This document shows positions 46,101 through 55,885 of a DNA stretch of 64,000 nucleotides, piece after piece. The stretch's first letter is position 1, and each line of letters starts with the position of its first letter. The DNA is from Coniella vitis (lineage: Eukaryota; Ascomycota; Sordariomycetes; Diaporthales; Schizoparmaceae): assembly GCA_011317545.1 (NCBI GenBank), contig WUJK01000002.1:496001-560000 (forward strand), written 5' to 3'. Position numbers and translations under genes: made by a program. The notes under the pieces are model-generated. The model made no database searches. It saw only the letters and a program-made list of their open reading frames with translations, and was not told the DNA's origin.

Positions 46101-47414
46101 TTACCAGCCTGGAACAATGTGTCCATATGGAGGGTTAGGGATAGCTACGGGCACCGCATGCGGTCGTGGTCCAGGTCCTGATGTTGGCGTTGAGCAGTGG
46201 CCGCATCCGCACGCTGCTGGGGTGCAGTATCGTCGAGGGGGCGACTCTGGACCCTTTTGGTTGGGTTGAGAAGACCGGGGATGAGCTGCTGCTTCTGCTG
46301 CGGCTAGATTTGTGTTGTTGTGCCTGTCGTTGTATGAATCTGAGCCTGGGTGATTCTGGTGTTGGGAGTATTGCTGGTGGTTGGAATCCTGGCTTTGGAT
46401 TTTCGGAACACCGCTAGCACGAGCATGAGTGTCCGGCTGCGGATGAGGATGTACACCCAAACCAAGAGAATCAGCCCGTGTCCTCCCAGCATTTGCCCAC
46501 AGGTTATCAGCCTCTCGATCTGCCTGGACTGTTGCTCGCCTATTCTGAGACGTGCTGGCGGAAGGCGAGCTGCTGTGGCTTGTGTGGCTGCAAGCTTGAT
46601 TGTGACTGTGAAGTTGGGTTCTATCATGGCCATGATTGTATGACCCGCTTGTCATGCCACTCATCTGGCTGCCAGCCTGGTATTGTATTGACAGTTCGAC
46701 ATTCGGTGTCCCATCGAGCAGTAGACTTCTGAGCTGCTCTCCACTACGGGGATGTCCACTCGAGCCTCGCGCCGTAAGCACCCTCGGACGTTGCTGAGTG
46801 CCGCTGTCTGGGACGAGCCACCCCGGCAGTAAATCGACGTGTTCCAGCGCGCACGAGACGACGAACTGCGGATGCGCGGGCTGTGTGTAGTCCGTCACCA
46901 GGAAAGACAGCGCTGCGTCGTGGCTCCAGCTCCGTGGGGCGCGAGGGTAGACGTCGTTGGAAGAAGAGCCCGGGTTTCTGGTCCCATCGCATTCGGCAAG
47001 CTCGCGCGTGCAGAACTGTGCGCCGAGGTTCCAGGGACTGGATCTGACCACCGCCGCGAGGGCGTCAAAGGACAGTAGTGGGCGCGTTTTGTCTGTGCCT
47101 GGCGCCGGCTGGGAGGAATGCGTATACGTATTCTCGGGCTTCTGTGTGGTGGGAGCTGGCTCTTCCGAGAGGTCATCGTCTTGAGCGCCGTTATCCCGCT
47201 GAGCATGGCAGGGGCTGCGTCTCTGGCCGGGGACAGGGTCAGAATGGCGGGTGGATCTGCTGTGCGTGTGGTCGATGCTCCTTGATGATCGCGACAAACT
47301 TGGCTTCTGGGAGTGCACGTCTGGATCCTCGGGAAGTCTTCTCGACGATGCTGGTGATGAGGACTGGGAGCCGAATAGAAAATTGCGCGAGTAGTCCAGC
47401 TTACGACGGCACAT
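46101..47414 (-). CDS. Unrecognised 437-residue disordered protein
   Basis: A single long frame from ATG 47414 (MCRRKLDYSRNFLFG). Most of it is low complexity rich in Ser, His, Gln and Pro. One block of about 90 residues (roughly 115-225) looks globular: LSFDALAAVVRSSPWNLGAQ, SHDAALSFLVTDYTQ, HPQFVVSCALEHVDLLPGWL. The C-terminus has a CGCGHC element. The terminal codons read GGC TGG TAA GTC, so the stop overlaps a donor-like GTAAGT and a further exon cannot be excluded. I do not recognise the family. It is head to head with the hydrolase fusion, 851 bases apart. Confidence 0.55.
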   Translation of the reverse strand: MCRRKLDYSRNFLFGSQSSSPASSRRLPEDPDVHSQKPSLSRSSRSIDHTHSRSTRHSDPVPGQRRSPCHAQRDNGAQDDDLSEEPAPTTQKPENTYTHSSQPAPGTDKTRPLLSFDALAAVVRSSPWNLGAQFCTRELAECDGTRNPGSSSNDVYPRAPRSWSHDAALSFLVTDYTQPAHPQFVVSCALEHVDLLPGWLVPDSGTQQRPRVLTARGSSGHPRSGEQLRSLLLDGTPNVELSIQYQAGSQMSGMTSGSYNHGHDRTQLHSHNQACSHTSHSSSPSASTSQNRRATVQADREADNLWANAGRTRADSLGLGVHPHPQPDTHARASGVPKIQSQDSNHQQYSQHQNHPGSDSYNDRHNNTNLAAAEAAAHPRSSQPNQKGPESPPRRYCTPAACGCGHCSTPTSGPGPRPHAVPVAIPNPPYGHIVPGW

Positions 47415-48265
47415 GGTGGGTGGGTTATGGGAGATGAAGGAGAGTCAACTCAAGCACTTGGCAGTAGCAAATTATTGCGATCATGATACATTTGGTGATA
47501 TATGTGTGTTTGTCTATGGCTCCTTTCCACAGGGACAAAGAACGCATCTGATCGACGGATTTCTTTGGGCCCTTGGTGTTGCTAAGTTGCCTCAACTAAT
47601 ATGAACCCACCTTTTTGGTATTGATGTTGCATTTGTGGATTGAAGCCGAAGAACAAAAGAGAGCAATGACAGACCAAGTAAGATGTTTGCTTGTTGTGAA
47701 CTTCCATTCTATTGCTGTGCGTGCATCGCATTGTGAGGCTGCTGATGAAAGCAGCAGCCACTAACAAGGTTGCGAGCGAGGCTGAGACTTACCCATTGTG
47801 GAAATATGGAGACCGGCGAGAGTCCAAAGTAACTCTGTATCTTTGTACCCGGAAGAGAACTTTGCCGTGATAGGTTGCCGCAATCGGTGCCGAACATGCT
47901 CCGCCCGGGTGAACTCTATTCCGCGCGCTGGCCTCGCAGAAAAAGACCCCGCGATAGCACTCAAACGTCATCCCCACCGCCCACCTTGGAACCAAGCCGA
48001 CCCCACGGGGCAACCAGCACTCGGCCACACAAAAACAAGCCTCGTTGCTACTCACATAGTGGTACTGCAGAGTCATGTCCAGCCAAGTGTTCTTCCAAGG
48101 TCCAATAATAGCCATGGACCCCGCTACTGGCGGGCGACAGACCTGCTCGCTTCTTCTTTTCTCCTCCTCCTCCTCCTCCTCCTCCTCCTCTTCTTCTGGC
48201 TGTGCCTGACTCTCCACTCCTTTCTTGCTTTCATCCACCCAGTCCCTTCTCTGCCACAGCACACC
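47415..48265. promoter_or_regulatory. Divergent promoter region with CTC microsatellite
   Basis: 851 bases lie between two diverging genes. A (CTC)n tract at 48161-48196 lies ~70 bases upstream of the hydrolase-fusion ATG, in its leader. The downstream coding frame stays open through the tract without an ATG, and would read poly-Leu if translated. Confidence 0.55.
48161..48196. repeat. (CTC)n microsatellite in the 5' leader of the EthD/hydrolase gene
   Basis: About 12 CTC/CTT triplets form a pyrimidine-only leader element, a frequent form in fungal 5' leaders. Confidence 0.85.
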
Positions 48266-49945
48266 ATGGCGTCCAACCCAGGCATGCTCTATGTGACAAT
48301 GCAACCGGCGCCCTCGCTGCCGCCCGCCGAGTTCCACGAATGGTACAACAACGAGCACGGCCCGACCCGCCTCCGCCTGCCCCAGATCTTCACCAACGGC
48401 CTGCGCTACGCCGCCACTGACGGGCAACGCCCGCACTACCTCGCGTCCTACGACGTGACCTCGATGCACCACCTCGCCACGCCCACCTACACCACTCTGC
48501 GCGCCAACCGCAGCCCCCGCGAGGCCGGCGTCGTCGGCCAGATCGCCATCTCGCGCTACTTTTACGACTTGCGCGCGGAACAGAGCGCACCAGAGCTGTT
48601 CCAGCCCATTGAGTCGCTTTCTGATACCGAGGCCGAGGGCCAGGTTCTCGTGGCGGTCGAGCACGTCCTCGAGGCCACGGACGAGACGTCCCAAAAGACC
48701 CTCGAGAGCTGGTACGACGAGGAATACACGCCCATGATCTCCACGGTCCGCGGATGGCTGCGCACGCGGCGCTTCCGCACAGCGACCGACCTCGCCGACG
48801 CAGGCACGCCGCTCACCTACCTCCACCTGCACGAGTTCTCGCGCGACAATGGCCTCTCCCTGCCCAGCAACGACAGCGAGCCCAGCCTCTACGGTTCCCC
48901 GTACCAGCTTACCAGCCGTCACACCGACATGCACAACACCATCATCGGCAGCACCCGCCACCGCACCTACGCCCTCTTCTACGTCTTTGGCCCCGCGCCC
49001 CGCGACCTCCACTCCCTGTCGCAGCTCCCCAACGACAAGGCCTTCGTCTCGGCCCCCGACGCGCGCATCCGCACCTCGCCCAACAACGGCCGCCCGATCC
49101 TCCAGGCTTTCGTCACCACCGCCGACGGCCTGTCCATCCCGTACCAACTCGAGGGAAACCCAGACCCAGCGGCGCCCACCGTCGCCTTTTCCAATTCCCT
49201 GCTGACGTCGTACCGCATGTGGGACGACCTTGTCGCCCTCGTCACGCAACACCGCCCCGAGCTGCGCATCCTCCGCTACAACACGCGCGGGCGCCACGCC
49301 GTCCCCGAGCCGCCCGTTCCCGCCACGCTGGACATGCTCGCCGACGACCTGGCCGCCGTGCTCACGGCGCTGCGCATCGAGAAGCTGCACGCGCTCGTGG
49401 GCGTCAGCATGGGCGGCGCGACCACGCTCAAGTTCGCGCTCAAGTACCCGGCCCGGGTCGCCAAGTTCGTCGCCTGCGACTTCAACGTGGCCTCGTCCCC
49501 GGCCAACACGCAAGCATGGAAGGAGCGCATCGCGATGGCCGAGTCTGTGGTTGGAGACGGCAGCAGCACGCGCGCGACCCCGGGCATCCGCAAGCTGGCC
49601 GGCCTCACGGTCGAGCGGTGGTTCCACCCGCACACCATGACGGCGAAGCCGCTTGTGGCCAGCGCCATGACGGAAATGGTGGCGGACAACGACGTGCAAG
49701 GGTTCCGGTACAGCTGCCAGGCATTATGGGAGTACAACCTGCGCGAAGACATGGCGGCGTGCCAAGTGCCCGGGTTGCTGGTTGTCGGCGACGGGGATGG
49801 CAAGGGCGCGTTGGTCAAGGCTATGGATGGGTTCAAGGGTGGGATTGGGGGCGGGGTCGAGCTGAAGATTGTGCCCGAGGCGGGACATTTGCCCATGTTT
49901 GAGAGCCCGGAGGCGTTTTGGGAGGCTGTGAAGGGGTTTTTGTGA
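48266..49945 (+). CDS. Tandem EthD-like (dimeric alpha/beta barrel) plus alpha/beta-hydrolase fusion
   Basis: An intronless frame of 559 residues from caccATGg. The N-terminal half has two related EthD-like modules: WYNNEHGPTRLRLP at residues 26-39 and WYDEEYTPMISTVRGW at 149-164, each after a short strand (MLYVTMQPAP; VLVAVEHVLE). The C-terminal half (~310-559) is an alpha/beta-hydrolase of the 3-oxoadipate enol-lactonase type: RYNTRGRHAVPEPP, the nucleophile elbow GVSMGGATTL (Ser381), an acid candidate in VVGDGDG (Asp509 or Asp511) and the catalytic His541 in PEAGHLPMFE. Such lactonases open small ring lactones in aromatic breakdown, and EthD-like modules often bind small ligands. A bifunctional enzyme for small cyclic compounds is therefore plausible but inferred. 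No signal peptide. Very GC-rich third positions keep long antisense frames open. Confidence 0.88.
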   Translation: MASNPGMLYVTMQPAPSLPPAEFHEWYNNEHGPTRLRLPQIFTNGLRYAATDGQRPHYLASYDVTSMHHLATPTYTTLRANRSPREAGVVGQIAISRYFYDLRAEQSAPELFQPIESLSDTEAEGQVLVAVEHVLEATDETSQKTLESWYDEEYTPMISTVRGWLRTRRFRTATDLADAGTPLTYLHLHEFSRDNGLSLPSNDSEPSLYGSPYQLTSRHTDMHNTIIGSTRHRTYALFYVFGPAPRDLHSLSQLPNDKAFVSAPDARIRTSPNNGRPILQAFVTTADGLSIPYQLEGNPDPAAPTVAFSNSLLTSYRMWDDLVALVTQHRPELRILRYNTRGRHAVPEPPVPATLDMLADDLAAVLTALRIEKLHALVGVSMGGATTLKFALKYPARVAKFVACDFNVASSPANTQAWKERIAMAESVVGDGSSTRATPGIRKLAGLTVERWFHPHTMTAKPLVASAMTEMVADNDVQGFRYSCQALWEYNLREDMAACQVPGLLVVGDGDGKGALVKAMDGFKGGIGGGVELKIVPEAGHLPMFESPEAFWEAVKGFL

Positions 49946-50064
49946 GGGATCGACGATGGAAAATGTCGGAAACTAGAACGTTATAAAGCTGGAAAAGTTC
50001 AAAATGCCATTAGGAAAAGGCGAGTAGAAAAGACTCATTGGTTGATTTGTCTGTTGTGTGCAAG

Positions 50065-50113
<49 letters not shown>

Positions 50114-50542
50114 AGACTGACTGTCTCGTGAATGTTCTCTTCCACCCATCAAAAGAATGTAACATGAGCCTAGTTTTGTTTCTTGTTTCCTAAAAAGAAA
50201 GAAGAAGAAAAAAGTAGTGAAGGGGCCGAGGTATATATAACCAAAACAAAGTCCGGGACTCTCTTTTCCGTGTCCAAATACATTTTGGTTCCTTCTTCCG
50301 AATCATCTGTTTCTGGCACTGCATTTTGACAAGTTCCCAGTAAACAGAGTGCTGGTTGCTGCAATCGGTCAAAAGCACACACCAATCGACCGACCAGCCA
50401 ATCAACCTCAAACACAATCATTGTACCATTCATGCTCATCTCGTTCTCTCAATCCCAATCAAGCTGCAACAACGCCTCACGCCAAGTTCATAAAAACACA
50501 CTCGCCATCAGAACCTCCTTTGCGCTTTTCTCATGGCCACTC
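49946..50542. other. Convergent intergenic region with TA/TG microsatellite
   Basis: Holds the 3' flanks of the hydrolase fusion (+) and the SEC-C gene (-). A (TA)n(TG)n tract lies at 50064-50113. No gene is seen. Confidence 0.5.
50064..50113. repeat. Compound (TA)n(TG)n microsatellite
   Basis: About 11 TA units flow directly into about 13 TG units. Alternating purine-pyrimidine sequence of this kind can adopt left-handed or cruciform forms and is usually variable in length. Confidence 0.9.
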
Positions 50543-51249
50543 TTAGGCAGCAGCCTCGGCCACCTGCGCAGCAGCAGGAGCCTTGCCACTGCCATTGGCC
50601 CCCTCGACAGCAGCGTCGGCGTCGTCCTTGCCACAGCACTTCTTGAACTTGTGGCCCGAGCCACAGTAGCATTTGGCGCCGCGCGACATGGGCGGGACGC
50701 CAAAGCTGGCAATCGCCTGGTAGCGCTCCTGCGACATTTGCGTCATGAGGGCACGAGCCTCTTGCTTCAGGACCTTGTCACAGTCAGGACTGTTGCAGCA
50801 GGCGACTGTCATGATGATGACAAAAGGGTCGTCGACTTTGTGCAGGTACTAGTGTGTCGTTTTAGTACAGAGTACGCAAGTGCAAGAGAGTGTCTTTTCT
50901 TTTTCTTTTTCTTTTTCTTTTTCTATAGAAAGTAAAAAAGATTGTAAAAAGAAAAAGACACAAGACACAGAATAAACTATCCAAAACGTACCGACATGGG
51001 CGTAGCGACAATCGTCGTAGCAGGGCGGTTGCAACCCTTGGACGAACACTTGTCCTCGCACGCATCGAGGGCATCGCCAGCGTGCTTCATGACAATGGGG
51101 CCGAGGGTGAGCTCAAACATGCGGTTCATGGCGGGCTTCATGACGGCTTCGGGCCCCACGAGCGACTTGGGGACATCTTCGAGGAACTCGAGCTGGCGCT
51201 TCTCGCAGAGAAACTGCATGCGCACGGATTGCTTGGCGGCAGAAGACAT
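50543..51249 (-). CDS. SEC-C zinc-motif protein with MYND-like Cys cluster
   Basis: Two exons, 51249-50992 and 50848-50543 (donor GTACGT, acceptor CTAG, phase 0), give 187 residues. A first Cys cluster (CEDKCSSKGCNRP, Cys64/68/73) pairs across the splice with CCNSPDC (Cys103/104/109) around the conserved-looking TPMSYLHKVDDPFV, a layout seen in small fungal MYND-like proteins. A SEC-C motif follows at 146-159 (CYCGSGHKFKKCCG), the zinc motif known from the SecA C-terminus, with the usual CxCGSG..(Y/F)KKCCG pattern. The Ala/Gly-rich tail is low complexity. The protein is probably cytosolic or nuclear; the function is unknown. The intron contains a CTTTTT repeat (50893-50925). Confidence 0.8.
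50893..50925. repeat. (CTTTTT)n repeat in the SEC-C gene intron
   Basis: About five copies of a six-base pyrimidine unit lie within the 50849-50991 intron (purine-rich on the gene strand). Confidence 0.85.
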
Positions 51250-53429
51250 TTTGAGAATGGACAGAGTAGTGGTTGTGAAGGGTATATATAGTATTGTATG
51301 ATATAGACAATTGGCTGGGAGAGGGCGCAAGACACTGTTTGTCAAGTAAAGACACGAAACGAAGAAGAAAACGGCGAAGAGGAGAAAAAGAGCTTGAGCT
51401 CGAGGTGGACAGAAGCTATCGGAATTGAAAGAGAGTCGGTCGGCTGGCCCGTGGTAAGGTGATGGTATTCGCAGGCTTGGAAGACGGCTGGGGCGCGAAG
51501 AAAAGACGCTGGATGAGTTGAGAAGGTGGAAAAGTACAGTCGCAAGAGTGAGAGTCGGGTGAGTGAAGATGAGACGCTGGTATAAGACGGTCGGACAGAC
51601 AGTCAATCAAATCACCCCTGAGCTGTTGCTGTTGCTGTCGTTGTTGCTCAGGCTGTGCTGGGGCGGCTGCGCTAACTGAGGGTCTGTGGCGCAGAAGCGT
51701 TGCTGGGGGGGGTTGGCTGTACTCTGGGGGAATGCTGGGGCCCACTATTGGCTATTGCTGGCCTGTATCAGGGCCCACCGCCTATTTCTGATACGTGTCC
51801 TGGACTGGGCGGGAAAGGAGTGCCCCGAAATAGGGGTCCATGGGGCTACATTGGTATTGGAATGTACTGTGTACTAAGTAAAAGAACACTAACCGGCAAA
51901 GGGGCCATGCCACGTGATTACCCCAACTCTCAACTGTTGCCCCATTTGGAGAAGGTACCTAGGTACTCGCGTATTCTCGGTACTGTACTATGTATTATCA
52001 TGACTTATCAAGCTTGGCCGTTTGAGATCTGTAATTCTTGGCTGCAATCTGTTTGTACATAGCATTCACGATGCCATTCTGCGACTATTGCCGACCTGAC
52101 TTTATAACTCAAGCGCAATCAATAAAAGCACCTCGATAAGGAGGCCCGTATGGGCCCACATATCTGCAGATGTGCCATTCTACTTGAGGCCACTGGCCCG
52201 AGCGCATGGTTACATACTATGTAGTATAGTCGAGCAAGCCAGTTGATTTTATAGTACTATGCGAGCAGTTTGGATGAGGACACAAAGCTAGCACCTGCTA
52301 AAAGTGGCACTGGATTGGGCAGGTCTAGGCTCTGGCAGCTCACCCCCAACTGAAACACCGCCAGAGCACCTACAAGTCACGCGGTGAGGGCAGCACAGCG
52401 CTCGCACCTGCACCGCGACGTCATCTGGCCCTGTCAGCAACCAGCTAGCACCACTTGTTAGCAAAAGCTTAGCGGCCCTGTCAGCGCCAGGCCATACTGG
52501 CCATTCCCGTGCCGTGCCCCCGCCAATCTCATGGAATATGACGTCTGGATCACTGCCAAGTGTCACAATCCTCACTACTTTTGGGGAATGACTATCCCGA
52601 CTGCCTGGCAATGTGCACATGTAGTGGCCTTCTTGTTCCTTTTTAAGGTATGCGATGCTCGCTGCGTTGGACCCTTTTCTGCTGATGTCGATCTTGTCCC
52701 CTTTCCGAATGTGATATTCCGATTCTTGACTCCATTCTGCCACCATCGACGCCATTCATTGACCAACGGTGCAGGACCCTTAACGTTGCCCTCCAGCTGT
52801 CACGCTGCAGAGCCGGCAATTCCCCATTCTTTTTCCCTTTTTCCCAAGCCTCTGAAAGCCTGTCATCTATCCTTCGAGGTCTCGGGTCAGGGTTATCGGG
52901 TCCAAATCCAAGAGGTTGGGCCCTTGGTTCCCAAGTTGCCTTATTTAGCGGTTGGTCCACTGTGCTACAGTGGGTCTTTCCCTAGCCTTAGCCACTACAA
53001 CTTCTAGCTACAATAGTAACAGCACCTATTTGGGGCTTGTTGGAGGGCGCCCGTTTCATCCCATCCTGCATCCCAGTGGAGCCCAAAAACGTCACTCACC
53101 TTAATCATCCTCCCGGCCTGGCTGCACACCACCGACCACCCACCCACACCCAACTTCTATTTCTAAAAAAGGCTTACCGCTGCTTATTCCTCTCTTTTCA
53201 TTGTCGACTTTTATTATTTTTTCCCTTTGGTTGAGTTGTTTCTGATTCGAACGGTTTTGATATCTTTGCTTTTTTGCTAGTGTTCCCGAGGGAAGCAACC
53301 ACAGCTTACCTTTGTTGATACCAAACCACCACCAAACAAAACTATCGGTTCGGCTCGATACTCCAACGAGGGGGCAAAAAGAACTTGGCAGGTGGCGAGA
53401 GCAGAGACGAATACACTTCAACACTCACC
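51250..53429. other. 2.2 kb divergent intergenic region
   Basis: Holds promoters for the SEC-C gene (-) and the disordered basic protein (+). The palindromic GGTACCTAGGTAC lies at 51955-51967. A 155-codon minus frame (52288-52755) has an ATG but no family resemblance. No other gene is seen. Confidence 0.45.
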
Positions 53430-54800
53430 ATGTGGGCGTATGAACCTCCGCCCAGTCGACGACCAAGGGACATGCCGCCAAGCTCATCACGCCGTTATCA
53501 CGGTAGCCTCTACGACGCGCAATCCTACGAGGCCCCTCCGCAAGCATCTTCCTCTTCTGGCTCCCACGAGCGCAGCCGCCGCGGATCGATTCCCGTATAC
53601 ATAGACCAACAGGGCGGCGCGCCTCGACATGCTGCTTCTTCTTCCACATCCCGGCACGCCAACGTCGTTGCCTCGGACGACGACTGGGATAGAGCGGCCC
53701 ACATGCGAGGCGGCAACGCACCACCTGCATACGGACGGGCAGGAGCATCACGGCACGATGTAGAAGCCAGGACGAGCGACCACGACAGACACTTTCGCGA
53801 TAAGAGGGGCACATATGATACGGGCGAGGCAGAGAACCTGCGGCGGGCCAAGAGCCATAGCCCGAGAAGAGCGGCAAGAGAGGACGACTACGTGACGGGT
53901 GCTGCTGCTACAAGAAGGGGCCGAGGCCAGCAATACTACGATCACCAGGATCCCATACAGGACTATGGCAGGTCTCGTGCAGCGACTATGCCCAAGAACG
54001 GCGGATTCGAGTACGGCAGCAGTCCGCCTGGGATCACGACAGGCTATGCACCACCGTACGCAGGCCAGCAGCAACGCGGGGTCTCACCAAGAGGGATCGA
54101 TGAACGAGTTGGTGGCAAATTCGCACAACGAGGACGAGAAAAGCCTTATTATGGTGGAGGCTACGATATATATCCTGAACGAGAAGCGCCACGACGGGAT
54201 CGTGATCGAGACCGGCGGAGCAGAAACATGGACAGCGAAAGACGTGGCTGGGACGACGCAGAGTACATTCCCCGGTCGTCACGCGCGGCAGCAAGAGGAG
54301 GCCGAGCACCGCCGCAACCGCCAGTTGACGACTATGATGCGGATATCTATGGTCGTGGCAAAGGAGGGCCTTCAGCACCGCGATACCGGCAGAGCGTCCC
54401 GCCACAATCGCGGTCACACTATGATGGTGGTAATGTAGGCCCTGACGACGATCCGTATGCGCCACCTCCACGGCGACGAGCGACTTCTGTCAGCCAGGGA
54501 GGCGGGTATGGTGGTGGGAGGTATGGTGAGCGGGTGGGTCCCCGCGAGAGACGGTATCGCAGTGATGACGACGAGTATGAAGCACCACGAAGCAGAGGCG
54601 GAGGCGGAGGAGGAGGGAGATACGCAAGTGATGCAGCAGCAGGAGCAGCAGGAGGGGCGACCCGAAAGCGGGAAAAGAGTAAGAGTGTGGGCAAGCAGGC
54701 TGGAAAGTTGTTTATGACGCATGCGTTTCCGATGATCAAGCAGGAGGCGGTGCCGCTTCTGACCAAGGCTGCGCAGGCATATTTTGAGCAACGCAAGTGA
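53430..54800 (+). CDS. Disordered Arg/Tyr/Gly-rich protein with conserved-looking C-terminal helix
   Basis: An intronless frame of 456 residues from caccATGTGGGCG. Almost the whole length is low complexity, rich in Arg, Asp, Tyr, Gly, Ser and Pro (repeated RDR, YGG and RRG blocks), giving RNA-binding-protein-like composition without a recognisable domain. The last ~45 residues differ: a basic linker KREKSKSVGKQ and the amphipathic stretch AGKLFMTHAFPMIKQEAVPL followed by LTKAAQAYFEQRK. That segment is the likeliest conserved functional part. A start 45 bases upstream (TTG) was discarded in favour of the ATG. Function unknown. Confidence 0.7.
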   Translation: MWAYEPPPSRRPRDMPPSSSRRYHGSLYDAQSYEAPPQASSSSGSHERSRRGSIPVYIDQQGGAPRHAASSSTSRHANVVASDDDWDRAAHMRGGNAPPAYGRAGASRHDVEARTSDHDRHFRDKRGTYDTGEAENLRRAKSHSPRRAAREDDYVTGAAATRRGRGQQYYDHQDPIQDYGRSRAATMPKNGGFEYGSSPPGITTGYAPPYAGQQQRGVSPRGIDERVGGKFAQRGREKPYYGGGYDIYPEREAPRRDRDRDRRSRNMDSERRGWDDAEYIPRSSRAAARGGRAPPQPPVDDYDADIYGRGKGGPSAPRYRQSVPPQSRSHYDGGNVGPDDDPYAPPPRRRATSVSQGGGYGGGRYGERVGPRERRYRSDDDEYEAPRSRGGGGGGGRYASDAAAGAAGGATRKREKSKSVGKQAGKLFMTHAFPMIKQEAVPLLTKAAQAYFEQRK

Positions 54801-55885
54801 GATGTTGCTAATTTGTTGGGGAAGGTTATTATGGATCGCTAACGACGTTATGGTATTACTTGGGGTTTTCAGTTTATGGATGTGATGACCATGACGATGA
54901 TGATACTGCTGTTTGTTTTGTGTATGGGAAAGAAGACAAGAGTTATGAAGGGCTAGGGATCGGAAGAAGGGGCTGGATAGAAGGATTCCTGGGCGCGCGA
55001 AGGAATATAAGAATGACAAGAACCACTCAGAATTACCGGAAAGTTATAGATCTTTTATAAACCAGCTTAACGAGGCTGTTTTCGTGGTTGTGTTTGTGAT
55101 TCTTCTCCCCCTCCCCCGCCCCCCAAAGGTTGACGTTGGGTTCGGGTGGGTGGGCTTACATCAGCAGAATTGCATTTGCTTTGTTCTACCTAGGCACTGG
55201 TAGTCTTGCTCCTCAGTGGAATCACACACTGAAGCAGCAGCAGGAGTGTATACTATACAGTAGTATACAGTATAGTGGTGACAGGCCTGGAGGACGCTGA
55301 AACCTTTAGTACGTATTTCCGCACAGGGAATCACGATATCATGCCATCAACCACCACGACCTGGCATGCAAACGAGCTACGAAAACGACCAGGTATTGCT
55401 GTTTGATAGCAAAATGGACAGGATCGCGGCTTGGTATCTTGGAGTACTTTTCCATCGAGAGCTGCGCTATAGATACTATGATATACACATAGCAGGACGG
55501 CTGCATCTCGCTGCCGTGCCGATCCCCCGCTAGACCGTTTGGGGGAAATGTGTCGACAAGGCTTCACGGTGCTTCACCCAGTCTTTGCCCTTCTCTCTCG
55601 GCCTTCCCCGCAGCGTGCTGTTGCTTTTCCTTGCTCCTGTTCTTCTTCTCTGTCTTGCTTACTTCTTCTTATCTTTGGTTGTTGCCCAGAAATGCACCCT
55701 CGACACGGATGACAGTGGCTGGCCCTGCTGAAGACAACCGTCCTCCTCCTTCCAATCTCACCACGGGCGGTGCCTTTTCTTACTGGAGAACACAAAGGCA
55801 GTTTGCTGTCTGGTGATCACGTGTTATCAGTTTTGGATTTGGGATTGGTTGATGGTCGATTCTCAGCAGCAGCGGCAACGGCAAC
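54801..55885. other. Intergenic region upstream of the RNA-dependent RNA polymerase
   Basis: 1.1 kb with the polymerase promoter. It contains an inverted-repeat-rich AT element around 55246-55275 (tatactatacag/tagtatacag) and TACCTAGG at 55187-55194. The 55550-55816 plus frame has no family resemblance. No gene is supported. Confidence 0.45.

Noticed and set aside
47798..48265. In-frame upstream extension of the hydrolase fusion with poly-Leu
   Set aside because: No in-frame ATG; the Leu run comes from a CTC leader microsatellite, and the ATG at 48266 has a good context.
47789..49699. 636-codon open frame on the minus strand
   Set aside because: It lies antisense to the EthD/hydrolase gene, whose motifs and codon bias are clear. 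The Val/Arg/Gly-rich translation is the usual reflection of high GC at third positions.
52288..52755. 155-codon minus-strand frame with ATG and protein-like composition
   Set aside because: No family, no splice support and a normal length for chance in this base composition; kept only as a note.
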